From the NCBI GenBank assembly GCA_016873935.1, contig VGVT01000004.1, forward strand, positions 1 to 64,000: a stretch of 64,000 nt of DNA, written 5' to 3'. Position 1 is the first letter of the stretch, and each line of letters starts with the position of its first letter. Source of the DNA: Betaproteobacteria bacterium (lineage in GTDB: Bacteria; Pseudomonadota; Gammaproteobacteria; Burkholderiales; Thiobacillaceae). Both the position numbers and the translations under genes were made by a program. Positions 37,733 through 47,018 of this stretch are shown here, piece by piece. The notes under the pieces were generated by a model. The model was given only the letters and a program-made list of their open reading frames with translations, was not told where the DNA came from and made no database searches.

Positions 37733-38512
37733 ATGACCCCCGTCCTCGTCTTCGACATCGAAACCATTCCCGACATCGCCGGGTTGCGCCGTCTCCACAA
37801 TGTGGGGGAGGAGGCCAGCGACCACGAGGTGGGGGAGATGGCCTTCCTCATGCGCCGCCAGCAGACCGGCGGCTCCGACTTCATGCCGCACTACCTGCAA
37901 CGGGTGGTGACCATCTCCTGCACCCTGAGGGAGGGGGACCGCTTCCGCGTGTTCTCCCTGTCCGAGCCGGAGGCGACGGAAGGCGAGATCGTCCAGCGTT
38001 TCTTCGACGGCATCGAGAAGTACACGCCGCAGCTGGTGAGCTGGAACGGCGGCGGCTTCGACCTGCCGGTGCTGCACTACCGGGCCATGCTGCATGGCGT
38101 CACCGCGCCCAAGTACTGGGACTGGGGCGACGACGACCGCGACTTCAAGTACAACAACTACCTGAACCGCTACCACACCCGCCACCTGGACCTGATGGAC
38201 GTGCTGGCCATGTATTCCGGCCGGGCCAATGCGCCCCTGGACGAGCTGGCCAAGCTCTACGGTTTTCCTGGCAAGCTGGGCATGGACGGTTCGGAAGTCT
38301 GGCCGGCCTATCAAAGGGGCGAGATCGCCGCCATCCGCGACTATTGCGAGACCGACGTGGTCAACACCTGGCTGGTCTACCTGCGCTTTCAGAGGATGCG
38401 CGGCGTGCTCACCGCTCAGCAACATGAACAGGAGATTGCTCTGGTGCGGTCCAGCCTGGAGGATATCGGCGCCGAGCACTGGTTCGAGTTCCTGGAGGCC
38501 TGGGGGGCATGA
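37733..38512 (+). CDS. Predicted 3'-5' exonuclease, PolB-like
   Basis: A 259-residue stand-alone DEDD-type exonuclease domain (the type annotated as related to PolB exonuclease). Exo I is [11 protein letters not shown], Exo [14 protein letters not shown], and Exo III has the late Asp in [10 protein letters not shown]. The ATG at 37733 directly precedes the conserved strand. A TAGAAT -10-like box lies at 37702-37707. The stop overlaps rlmD by 4 bases. Confidence 0.88.
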   Translation: MTPVLVFDIETIPDIAGLRRLHNVGEEASDHEVGEMAFLMRRQQTGGSDFMPHYLQRVVTISCTLREGDRFRVFSLSEPEATEGEIVQRFFDGIEKYTPQLVSWNGGGFDLPVLHYRAMLHGVTAPKYWDWGDDDRDFKYNNYLNRYHTRHLDLMDVLAMYSGRANAPLDELAKLYGFPGKLGMDGSEVWPAYQRGEIAAIRDYCETDVVNTWLVYLRFQRMRGVLTAQQHEQEIALVRSSLEDIGAEHWFEFLEAWGA

Positions 38513-39828
38513 GGACGCCGACGGAAAACCCGACGCCCATCGCCATCGAGTCGCTGGACCACGAGGGCCGCGGCGTCGGCCGCCAGGAGGGAAAGACCAT
38601 CTTCGTGGATGGGGCGCTCACGGGGGAAATCGTCCACTACGCCAGCTATCGCAGGAAACCCCATTTCGAGCAGGCCCAGACCACCCGCATCCTGAAAGCC
38701 AGCCCCTTCCGGGTGGCGCCCGCCTGCCGCTGGTTCGGCATCTGCGGCGGCTGCAGCCACCAGCATCTGGACGAAGCCGCCCAGGTGGCGGCCAAGCAGC
38801 GGGTGCTGGAGGACTGCTTCGCCCACATCGGCAAGGTCACGCCGGAAAGCATCCTGCCTCCCATCCACGGCCAGCCCTGGGGGTACCGTACCCGGGCCCG
38901 GCTGTCGGTGCGCAACGTGCCCAAGAAGGGTGGCGTCCTGGTGGGCTTCCACGAGCGGCGCAGCAGCTACGTGGCCGACATGGACAGTTGCGAGGTGCTG
39001 CCGGCGCGGATTTCCGCCCTGCTGCCCAAGCTGCGCCACCTAGTGGAACAGCTTTCCATCCGTGACCGCCTGCCCCAGATCGAACTGGCCACCGGCGAGT
39101 CGGTGGACGTGCTGGTGCTGCGCGTGCTGGAGCCGCCCACCCCGGAGGACGAGACCAGGCTCAAGATCTTCGCCGACACCCACCGCATCCAGCTCTGGCT
39201 GCAACCCAAGGGGCCGGACACCGCCCATCCCTTCTACCCCCTGGATGCTCCTGAACTGGCCTACAGCCTGCCGGAATTCAACCTGGTGATGCCGTTCAAG
39301 CCCACCGAATTCACCCAGGTGAACCATGGCATCAACCGCATGCTCATCCGCCGCGCCATGCGCCTGCTGGACCCGCGCCCCGGCGAGCGCATCGCCGATT
39401 TCTTTTGCGGCCTGGGCAATTTCAGCCTGCCCATCGCCCGGCGCGGCGCCGCCGTCCTGGGCGTCGAGGGCAGCAAGGGCCTGGTCGAGCGGGCCGGCGA
39501 AAGCGCGGCGCGCAATGGCCTGAAACACCTCACCGAGTTCCGCGTCGCCGACCTGTTCCAGATGACGCCGGAGGCTTACGCGGAACTGGGGCATTTCGAC
39601 AAGTTGCTCATCGACCCGCCCCGGGACGGCGCCATCGAGCTGGTGAAGTCGCTGCCGGATGCGGGGGCGCCTCGCCGCATCGTCTACGTCTCCTGCAGCC
39701 CCGCCACCCTGGCCCGGGATGCCGCCGTGCTGGTGCACCAGAAGGGTTACCGGCTGGTATCGGCAGGGGTGGCGAACATGTTCCCGCATACCGCCCACAT
39801 CGAATCCATCGCGCTGTTCGAGCGCTGA
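38509..39828 (+). CDS. rlmD: 23S rRNA (uracil-1939-C5) methyltransferase
   Basis: SAM-dependent enzyme methylating U1939 of 23S rRNA. The 439 residues include an N-terminal TRAM domain ([20 protein letters not shown]), Fe-S Cys in [15 protein letters not shown], the SAM site [12 protein letters not shown], and the catalytic Cys in [12 protein letters not shown]. The length and the Cys set fit RlmD best within the RumA/TrmA group. Confidence 0.93.
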   Translation: MRTPTENPTPIAIESLDHEGRGVGRQEGKTIFVDGALTGEIVHYASYRRKPHFEQAQTTRILKASPFRVAPACRWFGICGGCSHQHLDEAAQVAAKQRVLEDCFAHIGKVTPESILPPIHGQPWGYRTRARLSVRNVPKKGGVLVGFHERRSSYVADMDSCEVLPARISALLPKLRHLVEQLSIRDRLPQIELATGESVDVLVLRVLEPPTPEDETRLKIFADTHRIQLWLQPKGPDTAHPFYPLDAPELAYSLPEFNLVMPFKPTEFTQVNHGINRMLIRRAMRLLDPRPGERIADFFCGLGNFSLPIARRGAAVLGVEGSKGLVERAGESAARNGLKHLTEFRVADLFQMTPEAYAELGHFDKLLIDPPRDGAIELVKSLPDAGAPRRIVYVSCSPATLARDAAVLVHQKGYRLVSAGVANMFPHTAHIESIALFER

Positions 39829-39837
39829 TATCCGCGC

Positions 39838-40716
39838 TTACGTTGCCATGGCGTTGGCGAGGACCGCCTGCGCCGCCGGATGGGTGATGTGGCGTTCGCC
39901 GGTAATTGCATAGAACACGTCCTGGATGTCCTCCGCCAGTCCGACCCGCCTCACGCCGAATTGCGTCTCGATGGCCTCGCCGAGCACGGCCGGCGCCGGG
40001 AAATAGCCGCCGCCGGCCTGGCCGAAGGCCATCATGAGGGCGCCGTCGTCGAATTCCCCCACCACCCGCGGCGCCAGACGGTTCTTCTCCAGCCAGGCCT
40101 CGATGCGGGGCCGCGCGGTGGCGTCGTCGCCGGGCAGGAGGAGGGGCGCCCCATTCAAGCAGTCCGGGAAGACGTTACAGGTGTCGGCCAGCATTGGCGC
40201 GGCGAAAAATGCGAGGCCACATTCCCCCAGCTTGTGGCTGTAGCCGCGCACGTTGATGTGGGCGGGCAGGGGACGGTCGGCCAGGACCATGTCCAGGCGG
40301 TGCAGGGCCAGTTCCGCCAGCAGCCGGTCGAGCTTGCCTTCCCGGCATACCAGGCGTACCGGTTCCGCCAGCCCGGTGCTGGGGGAGAGCAGCTGGTAGG
40401 CGAGGGACTTGGGCATGACGTCGGTGATGCCGACGCGAAACGGCAGGAAGGGCATGCCCTGGTGGCTGGCCAGGGCGGACTTGAGCGCGTCGCCCAGGGC
40501 GAAGATCTCGTCAGCGTAGCCCAGCGCCAGACGGCCCGCCTCGGTGAGTTCCAGACCCCGGCCGGCGGGCCGCAACAGCGGGGTGCCGAGTTGCTCTTCG
40601 AGCAGCTTGATCTGAGCACTCACGGTCTGCGGCGTCAGGTTGAGGCGTTCGCTGGCCCGCGCCACTCCGCCGCTGCGGGCGACAGTCCAGAAGTAGTAGA
40701 GGTGCTTGAAATTCAC
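39838..40716 (-). CDS. nhaR: LysR-type regulator, NhaR family
   Basis: A 292-residue LysR regulator. The helix-turn-helix is FKHLYYFWTVARSGGVARAS followed by LTPQTVSAQIKLLEEQLG, the form specific to NhaR, which in E. coli activates the nhaA Na/H antiporter. A LysR substrate domain follows. It is divergent from htpX with a perfect palindrome in the shared region, so it likely regulates itself and possibly htpX. No nhaA lies nearby. Confidence 0.9.
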   Translation of the reverse strand: MNFKHLYYFWTVARSGGVARASERLNLTPQTVSAQIKLLEEQLGTPLLRPAGRGLELTEAGRLALGYADEIFALGDALKSALASHQGMPFLPFRVGITDVMPKSLAYQLLSPSTGLAEPVRLVCREGKLDRLLAELALHRLDMVLADRPLPAHINVRGYSHKLGECGLAFFAAPMLADTCNVFPDCLNGAPLLLPGDDATARPRIEAWLEKNRLAPRVVGEFDDGALMMAFGQAGGGYFPAPAVLGEAIETQFGVRRVGLAEDIQDVFYAITGERHITHPAAQAVLANAMAT

Positions 40717-40725
40717 GGTGTCGAC

Positions 40726-40748
40726 ACTATTCGTAATTAACGAATAGT
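40726..40748. promoter_or_regulatory. Perfect palindrome, likely NhaR operator
   Basis: 9-bp arms ACTATTCGT and ACGAATAGT with AATTA between. It contains the LysR form ATTCG-N7-CGAAT with a T-N11-A core. It ends 82 bases before the htpX ATG and begins 10 bases before the nhaR ATG on the other strand. Confidence 0.7.
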
Positions 40749-40830
40749 AATCCAGAAATATTCGACTTTATTTGATCTTCAAACTGGCGTAGCCTGCGCC
40801 ACGTTTTCAGCCCCGATCAAGGAGCTTGTC

Positions 40831-41709
40831 ATGAAACGTATCTTTCTGTTCCTGGCCACCAACATGGCCATTGTCCTGGTGCTCTCGGTCACCATGCGCC
40901 TCCTGGGCGTGGAGCCGTATCTCAACGCCCAGGGCCTCAACCTGCAAGCCCTGCTGGTTTTTGCCGCGGTCATGGGCTTCGGCGGTGCCTTCATCTCCCT
41001 CGCCATCTCCAAGTGGACGGCGAAGAAGGCCACGGGCGCCCAGGTCATCACCGATCCGCGCACCCAGGAAGAACTCTGGCTGGTGCAGACCGTGGCGCGC
41101 CAGGCGCAGGCCGCCGGCATCAAGATGCCCGAGGTGGCGATTTTCGATTCGCCCGAGGTGAACGCCTTCGCCACCGGCATGAGCAAGAACAGTTCCCTGG
41201 TGGCGGTGTCCACCGGCTTGCTGCGCAACATGACGCGGGAAGAGGCGGAGGCCGTGCTGGGCCACGAGGTGGCCCACGCCGCCAACGGCGACATGGTCAC
41301 CATGGCCCTGATCCAGGGCGTGGTGAACACCTTCGTCATGTTCCTGTCGCGGGTCATCGGCCACACCGTTGACCGGGTCGTGTTCAAGAACGAGAACGGT
41401 CATGGTCCGGCGTTCTTCATCACCATGATCGTCGCCGAATTGATCCTGGGCCTGCTGGCCTCCATCATCGTCATGTGGTTCTCGCGCCAGCGTGAGTTCC
41501 GTGCCGACCAGGGTGGCGCCAGTCTTGCCGGCAGGCAGGCCATGATCAATGCCCTCAAGCGCCTGCAGGCGGTGCACGATCCGCAGCCGCTGCCGGATAA
41601 AATGGCCGCCTTCGGCATCAGCGGGGGCGGCGGTGGTAGCCTCAAACGCCTGTTCATGACCCATCCTCCCCTGGAAGAGCGCATTGCCGCGCTGGAACGG
41701 GGCGCCTGA
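40831..41709 (+). CDS. htpX: Membrane zinc protease HtpX
   Basis: An inner-membrane M48 metallopeptidase for quality control of membrane proteins. 292 residues with two N-terminal hydrophobic segments, the zinc motif [12 protein letters not shown], a second pair of hydrophobic helices, and the third-ligand region [10 protein letters not shown]. The C-terminal [11 protein letters not shown] is typical. A hairpin terminator follows. Divergent nhaR hints at control by that regulator. Confidence 0.95.
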   Translation: MKRIFLFLATNMAIVLVLSVTMRLLGVEPYLNAQGLNLQALLVFAAVMGFGGAFISLAISKWTAKKATGAQVITDPRTQEELWLVQTVARQAQAAGIKMPEVAIFDSPEVNAFATGMSKNSSLVAVSTGLLRNMTREEAEAVLGHEVAHAANGDMVTMALIQGVVNTFVMFLSRVIGHTVDRVVFKNENGHGPAFFITMIVAELILGLLASIIVMWFSRQREFRADQGGASLAGRQAMINALKRLQAVHDPQPLPDKMAAFGISGGGGGSLKRLFMTHPPLEERIAALERGA

Positions 41710-41736
41710 AGAAGGCATCGGCGCTCTGTAATGCCG

Positions 41737-41766
41737 ACCGGGGGGCTTCCCCCGGTTTTTATTTTT
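41737..41766 (+). terminator. Rho-independent terminator after htpX
   Basis: ACCGGGGG (41737-41744) pairs with CCCCCGGT (41749-41756) around GCTT, followed by a T-rich run. It lies 25 bases before the TerC gene start. Confidence 0.85.
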
Positions 41767-41790
41767 GCCTATAGCTACAAGGAAGGCTTC

Positions 41791-42750
41791 ATGGATCTTT
41801 CCAGCGTCGTCAGTCCCCTCTTCTGGGTGGGCTTCATCGCCTTCGTGCTGGCCATGCTGGCGATCGACCTGTTCGTTCTTGGCGGCAAGAAGGCCCACCG
41901 GGTTTCCGTGCGGGAGGCCCTGGCCTGGACCTCTGTCTGGGTCACCCTGTCCCTGAGCTTCTGCGCCCTGCTCTGGTGGTGGCTGGACGGCACGGCGGGG
42001 CGGGAGGTGGCGAACGCCAAGGCGCTGGAGTTCCTGACCGGCTACCTGATCGAGTTGTCCCTGTCAGTGGACAACATCTTCGTCTTCATCATGATCTTCA
42101 CCTTCTTCGCCGTGCCGGCGGAGTACCAGCGCCGCGTCCTCATCTTCGGCGTGCTCGGCGCCATCGTCATGCGCGCCAGCATGATCCTGGCCGGAGCCTG
42201 GCTGGTGCAGCAGTTCCACTGGATCCTCTACCTGTTCGGCGCTTTCCTGGTGATCACCGGCATCAAGATGCTGATCTTCGCCGAGGCCGAGTCGAATCTG
42301 GCCGACAACCCGGTGCTGAAGTGGATGCGCGGACACCTGCGCATCACCCACGAATACCACGGTGAGAAATTCACCGTCATGAAAGACGGCGTGCGCTGGT
42401 TCACGCCGCTGTTCCTGGTGCTGGTCCTGATCGAGACTTCGGATCTGGTCTTCGCCGTGGACAGCATTCCCGCCATCTTCGCGGTGACCACGGACCCGTT
42501 CATTGTCTTCACCTCGAACATCTTCGCCATCATGGGCCTGCGCTCCATGTACTTCCTGCTCGCCGACCTGAACGATCGCTTCCACCTGCTCAAGTACGGC
42601 CTCGCCATGGTGCTCGTGTTCGTCGGCAGCAAAATGCTGATCGTCGACTTCTACAAGATTCCCATCGGTTTGGCGCTGGGCATCGTCGCGCTCATACTCA
42701 CCTCCTCCGTGGTCGCCAGCCTGGCCGCCACGCGTAAACGCCACGCTTAG
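41791..42750 (+). CDS. TerC/Alx-family membrane protein
   Basis: A 319-residue integral membrane protein with about nine hydrophobic segments. Family marks are LSLSVDNIFVFIMIF and LIETSDLVFAVDSIPAIFAV, each with a membrane Asp, and SNIFAIMGLRSMYFLL. Relatives export manganese or act in metal loading (Alx, MeeF) or tellurite resistance. The RBS AGGAAGG precedes the ATG. The Mn-sensing yybP-ykoY leader often found before such genes is not visible; the upstream space is too short. Confidence 0.9.
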   Translation: MDLSSVVSPLFWVGFIAFVLAMLAIDLFVLGGKKAHRVSVREALAWTSVWVTLSLSFCALLWWWLDGTAGREVANAKALEFLTGYLIELSLSVDNIFVFIMIFTFFAVPAEYQRRVLIFGVLGAIVMRASMILAGAWLVQQFHWILYLFGAFLVITGIKMLIFAEAESNLADNPVLKWMRGHLRITHEYHGEKFTVMKDGVRWFTPLFLVLVLIETSDLVFAVDSIPAIFAVTTDPFIVFTSNIFAIMGLRSMYFLLADLNDRFHLLKYGLAMVLVFVGSKMLIVDFYKIPIGLALGIVALILTSSVVASLAATRKRHA

Positions 42751-42761
42751 GAGCAGATCGC

Positions 42762-43280
42762 ATGAAGCATGTGGAAACCCGCCTGGAAAGCTTTCTGTTC
42801 GCCAGCCGCTGGCTGCTGGTGCCCTTCTATATCGGCCTCATCCTGGCTCTGGCGCTGCTGCTGGTGAAGTTCGTCAAGGAGTTCATCCATTTCGTGCCGA
42901 TGGTATTCACCGCCGAGGGCGGCGACATCATCATCGGCGTGCTCACCCTGGTGGACGTGGTGATGGTGGCCAACCTGCTGATCATCATCGTCTTCGCCGG
43001 CTACGAGAACTTCGTCTCCCGCTTCGACGCCGCGGGGCACGAAGACTGGCCCGGTTGGATGGGCCACGTCGGCTTCGCTGAACTGAAGATGAAGCTCATC
43101 GGCTCAATCGTCGCGATTTCTGGTATCGAACTGCTCAAGGCCTTCATGCATGTGGAGTCCCTCACCAACGAACAGCTGGCCTGGAAGGTGGGCATCCATA
43201 TGACCTTCGTCATCTCCGGCGTGCTGTTCGCGGTGATGGACCGCATTTCCGCGGGCAAGAAGGGACACGCCGAGGAATGA
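42762..43280 (+). CDS. UPF0114 (YqhA-like) membrane protein
   Basis: A 172-residue membrane protein with four hydrophobic helices and the family segments RWLLVPFYIGLILALALL, LVDVVMVANLLIIIVFAGYE and ELKMKLIGSIVAISGIELL. Function unknown. It follows the TerC gene by 11 bases and is likely in the same transcript. Confidence 0.88.
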   Translation: MKHVETRLESFLFASRWLLVPFYIGLILALALLLVKFVKEFIHFVPMVFTAEGGDIIIGVLTLVDVVMVANLLIIIVFAGYENFVSRFDAAGHEDWPGWMGHVGFAELKMKLIGSIVAISGIELLKAFMHVESLTNEQLAWKVGIHMTFVISGVLFAVMDRISAGKKGHAEE

Positions 43281-43350
43281 TGGGGCGGGCCGTGACAGCG
43301 ACCGCCGGAAAGTTCAAACTTGTTCCATATTGCTTCAGTGTGGGGCAGTC

Positions 43351-43629
43351 ATGAGCCACAAGCACGTCAACTTCATACGCGCGATCTTCCAGGATCCCAT
43401 CAGCGGCAACATCCACTGGCGGGAAGTCGAATCCCTGCTGCATCACCTGGGGGCCAGCGTCGAATCCCTGTCCGGGGCGCGTGTGCGGGTGCTGCTCAAC
43501 GGCACCGAGGGCATCCTGCACCGGCCGCATCACAGTAACGTGCTGGACCGCCAAGCGGTCAAGCACCTGCGCGAGTATCTGGCGCATGCCCGCATCACGC
43601 CTTCGCTCTACGAGGCCGGACATCAGTGA
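43351..43629 (+). CDS. HicA-like small protein without HicB partner
   Basis: A 92-residue protein. NIHWREVESLLHHLGASVES and SGARVRVLLNGTEGILHRPH match the HicA double-stranded-RNA-binding-like fold, with the conserved His in HRPH. No HicB antitoxin is encoded on either side. It may be a chromosomal HicA relative with a non-toxin role. The chosen ATG precedes the conserved part; a TTG at 43330 is less likely. Confidence 0.7.
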   Translation: MSHKHVNFIRAIFQDPISGNIHWREVESLLHHLGASVESLSGARVRVLLNGTEGILHRPHHSNVLDRQAVKHLREYLAHARITPSLYEAGHQ

Positions 43630-43897
43630 AGTCCAGCCGGCCGGGCCGGCATGGTTCGTCTATCTGCTGCGTTGCGCGGATGGCAGTCTCTATTGCGGCA
43701 TCACCACCGACCCGCAGCGGCGCCTGCGCGAGCACAACCGCGGCCGGGGTGCCCGCTATACCCGCGGGCGCCGGCCCGTGGTGCTGATTCACCTCGAATC
43801 CCTGCCTTCACGTGCCGCGGCGACCCGCCGCGAAGTTGAACTGAAGCGGCTCCAGCGTGCCGCCAAGTTGGCCGTGGCTGGTGGCATCGTGCAATAG
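43586..43897 (+). CDS. GIY-YIG nuclease domain protein (YhbQ-like)
   Basis: A stand-alone GIY-YIG domain of about 103 residues: WFVYLLRCADGSLYCGITTD holds the two strands (VYLL, YCG), with REHNRGRGARYTRGRRPV and the Glu of REVELKRLQ following. Homologues are small structure-specific nucleases of unclear biological role. The ATG at 43586 overlaps the HicA-like gene by 44 bases; no later standard start precedes the domain. Confidence 0.82.
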   Translation: MPASRLRSTRPDISEVQPAGPAWFVYLLRCADGSLYCGITTDPQRRLREHNRGRGARYTRGRRPVVLIHLESLPSRAAATRREVELKRLQRAAKLAVAGGIVQ

Positions 43898-43971
43898 CCG
43901 TCGAGGGCGGCTCCGCATGGCCTAACCAGTCCAAGGTCGATACGCCTGGATTTGGCGGTGTCCACGGTTTC

Positions 43972-44000
43972 TTTACATTTGCCCGCATGGGGGGCAATAT
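43972..44000 (+). promoter_or_regulatory. Possible promoter of pilB
   Basis: TTTACA (43972-43977) and CAATAT (43995-44000) with 17 bases between, 39 bases before the pilB ATG. The -10 is poor, so this is tentative. Confidence 0.3.
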
Positions 44001-44039
44001 CCCGCGCGGTACCCAGTATCAAGAGGCAAAGAGGAGGCA

Positions 44040-45761
44040 ATGGTCGCGGTCACCGTGAGCGCCAATCTGACGGGTCTGTGTCGGGCGATGGTCACCCAGG
44101 GGCTGCTTTCTCCGGAGGAAGGCGAGAACCTTCAGAACCAGTCCCGCAGCTCGAACGAGAGCTTTATCGCCCATCTTCTGCGCACCCGCAGGTTCCGTGC
44201 CGATCAGATCGCGGCCTTCGCCTCGGTCAATTTCGGCATACCCCTGTTCAACCTGGATGCCCTCGATCCGACGGTCATTCCCAAGGGCGCGGTGGATCCC
44301 AAGTTGCTCGCCAAGCACCGGGTGTTGCCCATCGCCCAGCGCGGCAACCGCCTGTTCGTCGCCCTGTCGGATCCCAGCAACCTCAAGGCTCTGGACGACA
44401 TCAAGTTCCAGACCAGTCTGGCCACCGAGCCCATCGTGGTGGAGGACGACAAGCTGGGCCGCTGGCTGGAAAGCTATGGCGAGGCGACCGAGGAAAGTAT
44501 CCTCAAGACCATCGACACCGAGGACCTCAACCTCGAGTTCAGCGACGACGACGCCCAGTACGCCTCGGATACGGCGGCGGCGGCGGACATCGACGACGCG
44601 CCGGTGGTCAAGTACCTGCAGAAGATGCTGCTGGACGCCATCAACAGCGGCGCCTCCGACATCCACTTCGAGCCCTACGAGAAAAGCTACCGCATCCGCT
44701 ACCGCCTGGACGGTTCGCTCTACGAAGTGGCCCAGCCTCCCCTGGCGATCAAGGACAAGATCGCCTCGCGCATCAAGGTGATCTCCAAGCTGGACATCTC
44801 CGAAAAGCGCGTGCCCCAGGACGGCCGCATGAAACTCATGCTGTCGCGCAGCAAGGCCATCGATTTCCGGGTATCCACCCTGCCGACGCTGTATGGCGAG
44901 AAGATCGTCATGCGTATCCTGGATGCCACCTCCGCCACCGTCGGCATCGAGAATCTGGGCTACGAGCCGGATCAACTCAAGATTCTCCTGGAAGCCGTGC
45001 AGCGGCCCTATGGCATGGTGCTGGTGACGGGCCCCACCGGTTCGGGCAAGACGGTCTCGCTCTATTCCTGCCTCAACATCCTCAACAAACCCGGCGTCAA
45101 CATCTCCACCGTAGAGGACCCGGTGGAAATCCAGTTGGCCGGCATCAACCAGGTCAACGTCAACGACAAGGCGGGCCTCGATTTTGCCTCGGCGATGAAG
45201 GCCTTCCTGCGGCAGGATCCGGACATCATCATGGTGGGCGAGATCCGCGACCACGAAACCGGCGACATCGCCATCAAGGCCGCGCAGACCGGCCACATGG
45301 TGCTGTCGACGCTGCATACCAACGACGCGCCTGCCACCCTGACCCGTCTGGTCAACATGGGCATTCCGTCTTACAACGTGGCCGCGTCGGTCAACCTGAT
45401 CACCGCTCAGCGTCTGGCCAGGCGCCTGTGCCCCAGTTGCAAGAAGCCGGTGGAGATTCCACCTGAAGCCCTGCTCAATGCCGGCTTCAGCGAAGCCGAA
45501 CTGGATGGTTCCTGGCAGGCCTACAAGCCTGTGGGTTGCTCCGCCTGCAAGGACACGGGATACAAGGGGCGGGTCGGCGTCTACCAGGTCATGCCGGTCA
45601 CCGAGGAACTCACCCGCCTGATCCTGAAGAACGCCTCGACCATGGATATCGCCGAACAGGCGCAACGCGAGGGCGTGCTCAACCTGCGCCAGGCCGGGCT
45701 GCTCAAGGTCAAGCAGGGCCTGACCTCGCTGGAAGAAGTCCTCTCGGTTACCAACGAATGA
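44040..45761 (+). CDS. pilB: Type IV pilus extension ATPase PilB
   Basis: Hexameric cytoplasmic motor for pilus assembly. 573 residues with a GSPII_E N-terminal domain and the ATPase core: SGASDIHFEPYEKSYRIRYR, Walker A TGPTGSGKTVSLYS, the Asp box STVEDPVEIQ, Walker B PDIIMVGEIRDHET, and the His box STLHTNDAPAT. The zinc tetracysteine motif is CPSCKKPV ... CSACKDTG. RBS GAGGAGG. Operon with pilC and pilD, in the usual order. Confidence 0.95.
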   Translation: MVAVTVSANLTGLCRAMVTQGLLSPEEGENLQNQSRSSNESFIAHLLRTRRFRADQIAAFASVNFGIPLFNLDALDPTVIPKGAVDPKLLAKHRVLPIAQRGNRLFVALSDPSNLKALDDIKFQTSLATEPIVVEDDKLGRWLESYGEATEESILKTIDTEDLNLEFSDDDAQYASDTAAAADIDDAPVVKYLQKMLLDAINSGASDIHFEPYEKSYRIRYRLDGSLYEVAQPPLAIKDKIASRIKVISKLDISEKRVPQDGRMKLMLSRSKAIDFRVSTLPTLYGEKIVMRILDATSATVGIENLGYEPDQLKILLEAVQRPYGMVLVTGPTGSGKTVSLYSCLNILNKPGVNISTVEDPVEIQLAGINQVNVNDKAGLDFASAMKAFLRQDPDIIMVGEIRDHETGDIAIKAAQTGHMVLSTLHTNDAPATLTRLVNMGIPSYNVAASVNLITAQRLARRLCPSCKKPVEIPPEALLNAGFSEAELDGSWQAYKPVGCSACKDTGYKGRVGVYQVMPVTEELTRLILKNASTMDIAEQAQREGVLNLRQAGLLKVKQGLTSLEEVLSVTNE

Positions 45762-45775
45762 AAGGATAGGGACGC

Positions 45776-46999
45776 ATGGCGCAAGCTACGGGTGCGGCGG
45801 TTGCCAAGCAGGAGCCTTTCAGCTGGGAAGGCACGGACAAGACCGGCAAGAAGGTCAAGGGCCAGATGCTGGCTCCGGGCGAGGCCTTCGTCCGCCAGAT
45901 GCTGCGACGCCAGGGCATCAACGTGGTCAAGGTCAGCAAGCCGGGGCTGTTTTCCCGCGGCCAGAAGATCACGGAAAAGGACATCGCCCTGTTCACCCGG
46001 CAACTGGCCACCATGCTCAAGGCTGGTGTGCCCCTCTTGCAGGCTTTCGACATCTCCGCGCGCAGCCACGCCAACGCAGCCCTGCAGCGCCTGCTTGGGG
46101 ATATCAAGACCGACGTGGAAACCGGCTCCAGCATGAGCACCGCCTTCCGCAAGTATCCCCAGTATTTCGACGGTCTCTACTGCAACCTGGTGAACGCCGG
46201 CGAGCAGGCGGGCATCCTCGACACCGTGCTGGACCGTATCGCCAGCTACAAGGAAAAGATGCTGGCGATCAAGGGCAAGATCAAGTCCGCCCTGTTCTAT
46301 CCGGCGATTGTGCTGACGGTGGCCTTCATCATCACCGCCGGCATCATGATCTTCGTCATCCCCACCTTCAAGGATTTGTACGGCGCCTCCGGCCAGGACC
46401 TGCCGGCCCTGACCATGCTGGTGATGGGCATTTCCGACGCCTTTGTGGAATATTGGTACATCATCTTCGGCGTCATCGGCATCACCATATTTCTGATCTT
46501 GCGCGCATGGAAACGCTCGCCAGCACTACGACGGAAAATGGACGCCTGGATCTTGAAGGTACCGGTCTTCGGCCCGCTGATCGAGAAGGCCACCGTGTCG
46601 CGCTGGGCGCGCACCTTCTCCTCCATGTTCTCCGCCGGCGTGCCCATGGTGGAGGCGCTGGAGTCGGTGGCGGGGGCCTCGGGTAACTCGGTATTCATGG
46701 AAGCCACCCTGAAGATCAAGAACGAGGTGTCGACCGGCTCCAGCCTTGCGGTCTGTCTGCAGACCGCCGGGGTGTTTCCCAACATGCTCATCCAGATGGT
46801 GTCCATCGGCGAAGAGTCGGGCGCCCTCGATTCCATGCTGACCAAGGTTGCGGACTATTACGAGCGTGAGGTCGATGAGGCGGTGGCCGGCATCTCCAGC
46901 CTGATGGAGCCGTTCATCATGGTCATCCTCGGCGTGCTGATCGGCGGCATCGTCATCGCCATGTACCTGCCGATCTTCAAGATGGGTTCCGTGGTCTAG
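45776..46999 (+). CDS. pilC: Type IV pilus inner-membrane platform PilC
   Basis: Polytopic membrane platform that couples PilB to pilin insertion. The 407 residues contain two GspF domains, recognised by FTRQLATMLKAGVPLLQAFD in the first and RTFSSMFSAGVPMVEALE in the second, with three transmembrane helices. Starts 14 bases after pilB. Confidence 0.95.
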   Translation: MAQATGAAVAKQEPFSWEGTDKTGKKVKGQMLAPGEAFVRQMLRRQGINVVKVSKPGLFSRGQKITEKDIALFTRQLATMLKAGVPLLQAFDISARSHANAALQRLLGDIKTDVETGSSMSTAFRKYPQYFDGLYCNLVNAGEQAGILDTVLDRIASYKEKMLAIKGKIKSALFYPAIVLTVAFIITAGIMIFVIPTFKDLYGASGQDLPALTMLVMGISDAFVEYWYIIFGVIGITIFLILRAWKRSPALRRKMDAWILKVPVFGPLIEKATVSRWARTFSSMFSAGVPMVEALESVAGASGNSVFMEATLKIKNEVSTGSSLAVCLQTAGVFPNMLIQMVSIGEESGALDSMLTKVADYYEREVDEAVAGISSLMEPFIMVILGVLIGGIVIAMYLPIFKMGSVV

Positions 47000-47018
47000 T
47001 AGACCCTGCCCCGCGCAC

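Noticed and set aside
41710-41790. yybP-ykoY manganese riboswitch before the TerC-like gene
   Set aside because: Only 81 bases separate htpX from the start, and they are occupied by a terminator. The conserved riboswitch bases are not seen.
43351-43629. Type II HicAB toxin-antitoxin system
   Set aside because: No HicB-like gene on either side. Only the HicA fold is recognisable, so a toxin-antitoxin call is not supported.
43898-44039. Sigma-54 promoter for pilB
   Set aside because: A TGGCGG stretch is present near 43953, but no GC dinucleotide occurs at the required 10-base spacing.
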